DNA of 64,000 bases, from contig JAXRKN010000018.1 of assembly GCA_038502055.1 (NCBI GenBank), positions 248,001 to 312,000 on the forward strand, in the 5' to 3' direction. How positions within the stretch are numbered: position 1 is the first letter of the stretch; every line of letters begins with the position of its first letter. This DNA comes from Tanytarsus gracilentus. Taxonomy: Eukaryota > Arthropoda > Insecta > Diptera > Chironomidae. The position numbers and the translations under genes are program-made. Under the pieces are notes generated by a model that made no database searches, was not told where the DNA came from, and saw nothing but the letters and a program-made list of their open reading frames with translations. This document shows positions 60,401 through 64,000 of this stretch, in pieces.

Positions 60401-63243
60401 ACTTAAGAAGAGATCAAATGTTTAATCAAAATGTTCAAATTAATGTTCCAAAAATTGCCGAACCAAACACAATCAAAATTGAAGCTTCACTCAGTGGAAA
60501 TCTTCTTGGTCCAGCGATGGAAAATATCGATCGTCTTATGTAAATTTATTTATTTAATTTAAAACATTTAAAACGAATTCTTTAATTTTTAGAACAATGC
60601 CGGAAGGTTGTGGAGAACAAAAAATGAAAGCTTTAGCTATTTCAATTTACGCTTACAAATATCTCAAATCACTCAACTTAGCTAACGCTACTTTAACTGA
60701 AAACGCAAAAAGTTCTATGCAGAAAGGTTATCAAGACGCAAGAGCATTGCAGACACTTAGCGGAGCTTTTAAACTTTGGAACAAAAAAGACTCATCGGAA
60801 GGGATTTGGCTCACAGCTTACATTAGTCAGCTTTTGGGCGATGCCAGAGAATTCATCGATATTGATGATCAATTCTACTACAGATCTTTGGAGTACTTTA
60901 AAACCAAACAAAGATCGGGCTTATTTGAAGACGACTCGAACAATCCAAGACTCGTTCAAGGATCTCCACAGTATCGGAAAATTTATCTCACGGCTTTTGT
61001 GATGATTGCAATCGCTAAAAATAAGAAAACTTACGATGATTTTGCTTACATTAATAATGAAGCTGTTGATTACTTGTCCAGAATTCAACTCCCGTATGAC
61101 TATGAAAAAGCGATTGTTGCTTATGCGTTTGCACTCTCTGGCGAAAGAGAAAAAGCTGAAGATTATTTTAACAGTCTTGGTTGGAATTTTCTAACAGCAA
61201 ATCCAGTTAAAGCACTTCAAGTTGAGATTGCGAGTTATGTCATTTTAGCAGCAATTCAACTTGAAAGGTTCGATGATGCAAAGCGAGCTGTTGATTGGTT
61301 GATTAAGCAGAGAAGACCTCATGGTGGATTTTTATCAACTCACGACACAGTTCTTGGACTTCAAGCTTTGGCAGCGATGCAAGAGTATTTAGGCACTCAA
61401 AATCCAGCAATGAATGTAAAATTCAATCCAGGAAGATCTGAAAAAATTGAAAGCCAAACCGATTCAAAATTTGTCGAACTTTCACCATCTGCAAGACAAT
61501 TCACAGTTACTGCATCGGGAAGTGGTTTAGCTTATGTGAATGTCTTTTATCAATACAAAACAAAATCAGCTTTAACAAATGCTTTCACTATACAACTTGA
61601 CGATGTTGCAGAGACTAACGATGGAATCAATATTAATTTTAAAGTTGGAAGTCGTGCAACTACAAACATGGCAATTGTTGAGGTTGAACTTCCAAGTGGA
61701 TTTGAGTACAATAGTGGAAAATTCAGTGATGACGTTCAGGTAATTTTTTAAATGATTTAACTTTTTATCCATTAAATTTATTTATTTTAGAAAATCGAAT
61801 TCAACGATGATAAAACTCGAGTATTTTTGTACTTTAACTTGATCAAAGCTGATTCTATTAAAAACTTGCAAAGCATCGAAGCAACAAAAGTCGTTGATGT
61901 GAAAGAGCCAAAGCTGTCAACAATTACAGTTTACGACTATTACGAACCGGGTAAAATTATTTCAAATTTAATTAAATCTTTTTTAATACTCAAATTTCAT
62001 TTTTAGAAATTTCAAGAACAAATCTGCTCTACGACGTCAAAAAGGAGCTAAAATGCAACGTTCCAAATCATCGGCCTCAAGTTTTAGCTCCTGCTGCAAC
62101 TCCGTCTGCTTATCATCCACAAAAACCAGCAGTCATTCCCACTCAACGTCCACCTCTAGATTCGCGATTCTATAATCATGTAAACGAGGTAAAAAATTAA
62201 CATGAAAATTAAATTTGTAATTTTTATCTGAAATCATTAATAAAACTTGTTAAAAAGAATTAAAGAATTTTGATTTTAGATTGATGTTGACAGATATCCA
62301 GATGTGCGATGGACTGCTGTTGTTTTAAGAGAATTCAATGACGGCACTTTGATGTTGGTTTGTACAGTCGCGATGGTCACCGACAGAATCGCCATTGGAT
62401 GTAAATTAATTTTTTTTGAATTAAGTTTTTATTAATATTTTTTTTCAGCGACGTCATGTGGCATCGATGCTAATATTTATTCATTAAGAGTCAGGTAAAG
62501 TTTAAATATATTTTTAAAGAAAATTATTTAACTTTTTTTACTAGAACTTTGGAACCTTTCAACAATAAACTTGAAGTGTATGATCATAAAATTCTCAAAG
62601 TTCAAGCAATTCAATCATTGCTGGCGATTCATCTCGCAACACCAGTCACGACTGTAATTTCAGCTGAAATTCCTTCACTTTACGCTGACTTTACAAACCA
62701 TCAATGCATTGCAAGTGGACTCGACGCAAATGATAACTTTATTAAACAAAAAATTTTCATTTTGTCACCACACGAATGTCACTCAAGGATAAACCGAGCT
62801 GATTTTATATGCAGTGATGATAAATTCAACATTAAAGGTTAATTGATTTTTGAATTATTTTAAATTTTTTGCGACGCTGACCAAGATCGAAAGAGACATG
62901 CAACATCAATTAATTTAAATAATTTTATTTTAAATAATTACAGGTCATCCACTCGTATGCAGAATTGGAGAACGATTTTATTTGGCTGGGATTTATCTTC
63001 AAGGTAAAGAAATATAAAATTTTAAAAATATAATAATTTTTAATTTAGCAATTATTTGAGTGAAAATCAAATTCAACTTCCTTAACCGTCAATTTTTGAA
63101 ATTTTCATTTGCTAATTAAATATCTTCCAGAAAACATGAAATCTAATTATTTATTTTTACTTTTAGAATCAGCAAACTGTTCAATTTATTATCCCGTAGA
63201 AAAGTTGAGTGATTTAATTAATCAGCATATAGCAAATAATTAA
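57425..63243 (+). CDS. TEP: Thioester protein fused to a serine protease homologue (TEP-C)
   Basis: Thirteen coding exons: 57425-57483, 57674-57860, 57931-59045, 59097-59364, 59434-60539, 60593-61739, 61791-61950, 62007-62188, 62280-62400, 62449-62494, 62545-62837, 62944-63003 and 63167-63243. All phases agree, giving 1606 aa. After a signal peptide come the standard TEP domains: QMDKPVYKPGEKFRFRVLTL, an acidic bait-like region (about 650-685) before KYFPDVWIF, DTITSWMLSGFSI, thioester PEGCGEQKM (about 915-923), the helical thioester domain, and MG8 with YDYYEP. Exon 8 adds a Pro-rich linker (about 1348-1408) and exons 9-13 a chymotrypsin-fold domain (about 1409-1606). In that domain AAHC is replaced by STSC, the catalytic Asp region reads QSLLAIHL, and GDSGGP is replaced by a stretch ending KGHPLVC, so it cannot be a protease. 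It also lacks an activation site. It is a predicted secreted opsonin with a built-in protease-homologue module. Confidence 0.85.
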
Positions 63244-63630
63244 TTAACAACTGCTTTCACAGTTCTGAATTTTTTTCTCAATAATATAAAAAAATGTTTT
63301 TTTTAAATTTTTATTTGTAATCATTTAATTAATTAAACAGTTTTAATTGTTTAGGAGATCGACAGTAATTTTTATTGAGAATAAATAAGTGAACAAAATA
63401 AAATTAACTGCTCACAAAAACATCGCAAATATTTGAATTTTTTTGATTCTAAAAATAATTTCAGAGGACTCTGAGAGAGTTTGAATTAGGAGGAGAATAA
63501 ATCGTTCCATTGACCTAAATTGATAAAGAAAGAAAAAATCTAAACAGCTGACACAAAAGCCTTGAAATTATGATTTTTAAAATTCGAAAATATTTTTGAC
63601 TGATTTTTCTCAATTCTAAACCTATAAAAC
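63244..63630. other. 3' flank of TEP-C
   Basis: Probable 3' UTR (aataaataag near 63,382) and intergenic DNA. No gene was seen. Confidence 0.5.
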
Positions 63631-63740
63631 CAGAGATGGGTAATTAAATTGTAATCGATACATTTTCATACAAAATTCATGTAATTTCCCAAAATTTAAA
63701 TTCTATTGCACGTGTAATATTTTTTAATTGCCCATCTCTG
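63631..63740. mobile_element. hAT-like MITE, copy 7
   Basis: The termini are CAGAGATGGGTAATT and AATTGCCCATCTCTG. The flanking 8-mers tataaaac and tataaaat match at 7 of 8 positions. This gives the best-defined ends and target duplication in the window. Confidence 0.9.
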
Positions 63741-63829
63741 TATAAAATTTACTCAAATTTTTCATTTCAGCTTTCAAGATTGTTGAAACAAACTCATAAA
63801 TTTTATGCACATCAATTAATTTATTCTCG

Positions 63830-64000
63830 GTAAATCACTCAAACTTATTAAATTGTTTATTAAAATTAATTGCTTGAGGTCAGCTTGGAAACCTTTGCGG
63901 GATTCCCATGTTTGTTTGAAAATAAATTATTTCACAAGATTTTTCGTATCAAATTTTACGTAAGAATTTTTTAATTTTGGGTTTTTTGGTAATTTAAAAA
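63830..64000 (+). repeat. Duplicated TEP upstream segment, right copy (runs off the window)
   Basis: It is nearly identical, in inverted orientation, to 49,498-49,700 upstream of TEP-A. It includes GGGATTCCC (63899-63907). In TEP-A this segment lies about 450 bp upstream of the start codon, so by the same geometry a plus-strand TEP gene may start at about 64.4 kb, outside the window. The small ORF in the left copy is not conserved enough to treat as coding. Confidence 0.7.

Noticed and set aside
57425..63243. Two separate genes (a TEP and an independent protease homologue)
   Set aside because: No start codon with a signal peptide precedes the protease-like exons, and all intron phases continue the TEP frame. 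It is kept as one gene pending transcript evidence.
1..64000. CRISPR arrays, rRNA or tRNA genes, bacterial operons
   Set aside because: No regularly spaced repeats, no cloverleaf-like A/B-box segments and no rRNA-like sequence were noticed. The gene structure is eukaryotic.

Overview
The window is nuclear DNA of an insect, most likely a nematoceran fly and perhaps a chironomid midge. This is an inference. It rests on the very AT-rich composition, many 50-200 bp introns with ordinary GT-AG ends, a GABA transporter and an ionotropic receptor of dipteran type, and a cluster of thioester-containing complement-like proteins (TEPs). No sequence search was run. All gene models were built by hand by joining open frames at GT-AG junctions and checking that codon phases agree across every intron.

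Layout. 1-11,875 is AT-rich DNA with no gene I can support. 11,876-14,009 (+) is a divergent ionotropic receptor. 14,010-23,468 is mostly non-coding and holds a likely Inr+DPE promoter and 5' UTR exon near 16.15 kb. That promoter may serve the GABA transporter gene at 23,469-26,165 (+, ten coding exons, 624 aa). From 27.7 kb the window becomes gene-dense: a small type I membrane protein (-), a secreted leucine-rich-repeat protein (-), an unrecognised secreted protein (-), two tandem mucin-like genes sharing an unrecognised three-cysteine domain (+), a divergent ELO-family elongase (+), a C2H2 zinc-finger protein (+), a TMEM203 homologue (-), a secreted DM9/coiled-coil protein (-), and a trypsin-like serine protease (+, with 13, 14 and 22 nt microexons).

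44.4-63.2 kb is a TEP cluster. TEP-A (44,398-49,044, -) and TEP-B (50,448-56,209, -) are in tandem. TEP-C (57,425-63,243, +) is divergent from TEP-B. All three keep the GCGEQ thioester motif. TEP-C continues in frame through six further exons into a proline-rich linker and a catalytically dead chymotrypsin-fold domain, giving a complement-like protein fused to a serine protease homologue. In mosquitoes, TEP1 deposition depends on separate non-catalytic protease homologues, so the fusion may join in one chain two activities that are normally separate. It is the most interesting object in the window. A segment of about 160-200 bp upstream of TEP-A recurs inverted at the right edge, and both copies carry a kappaB-like GGGAWTCCC site. 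This suggests that another TEP starts just beyond base 64,000.

Seven copies of a short hAT-like MITE (about 90-150 bp, CAGAGATGGGC termini) are scattered in the window, five of them in or beside the protease/TEP region. Co-regulation of the DM9, protease and TEP genes is suggested by GGGGAtt-type motifs upstream of each, but the motif is short and was not tested statistically.
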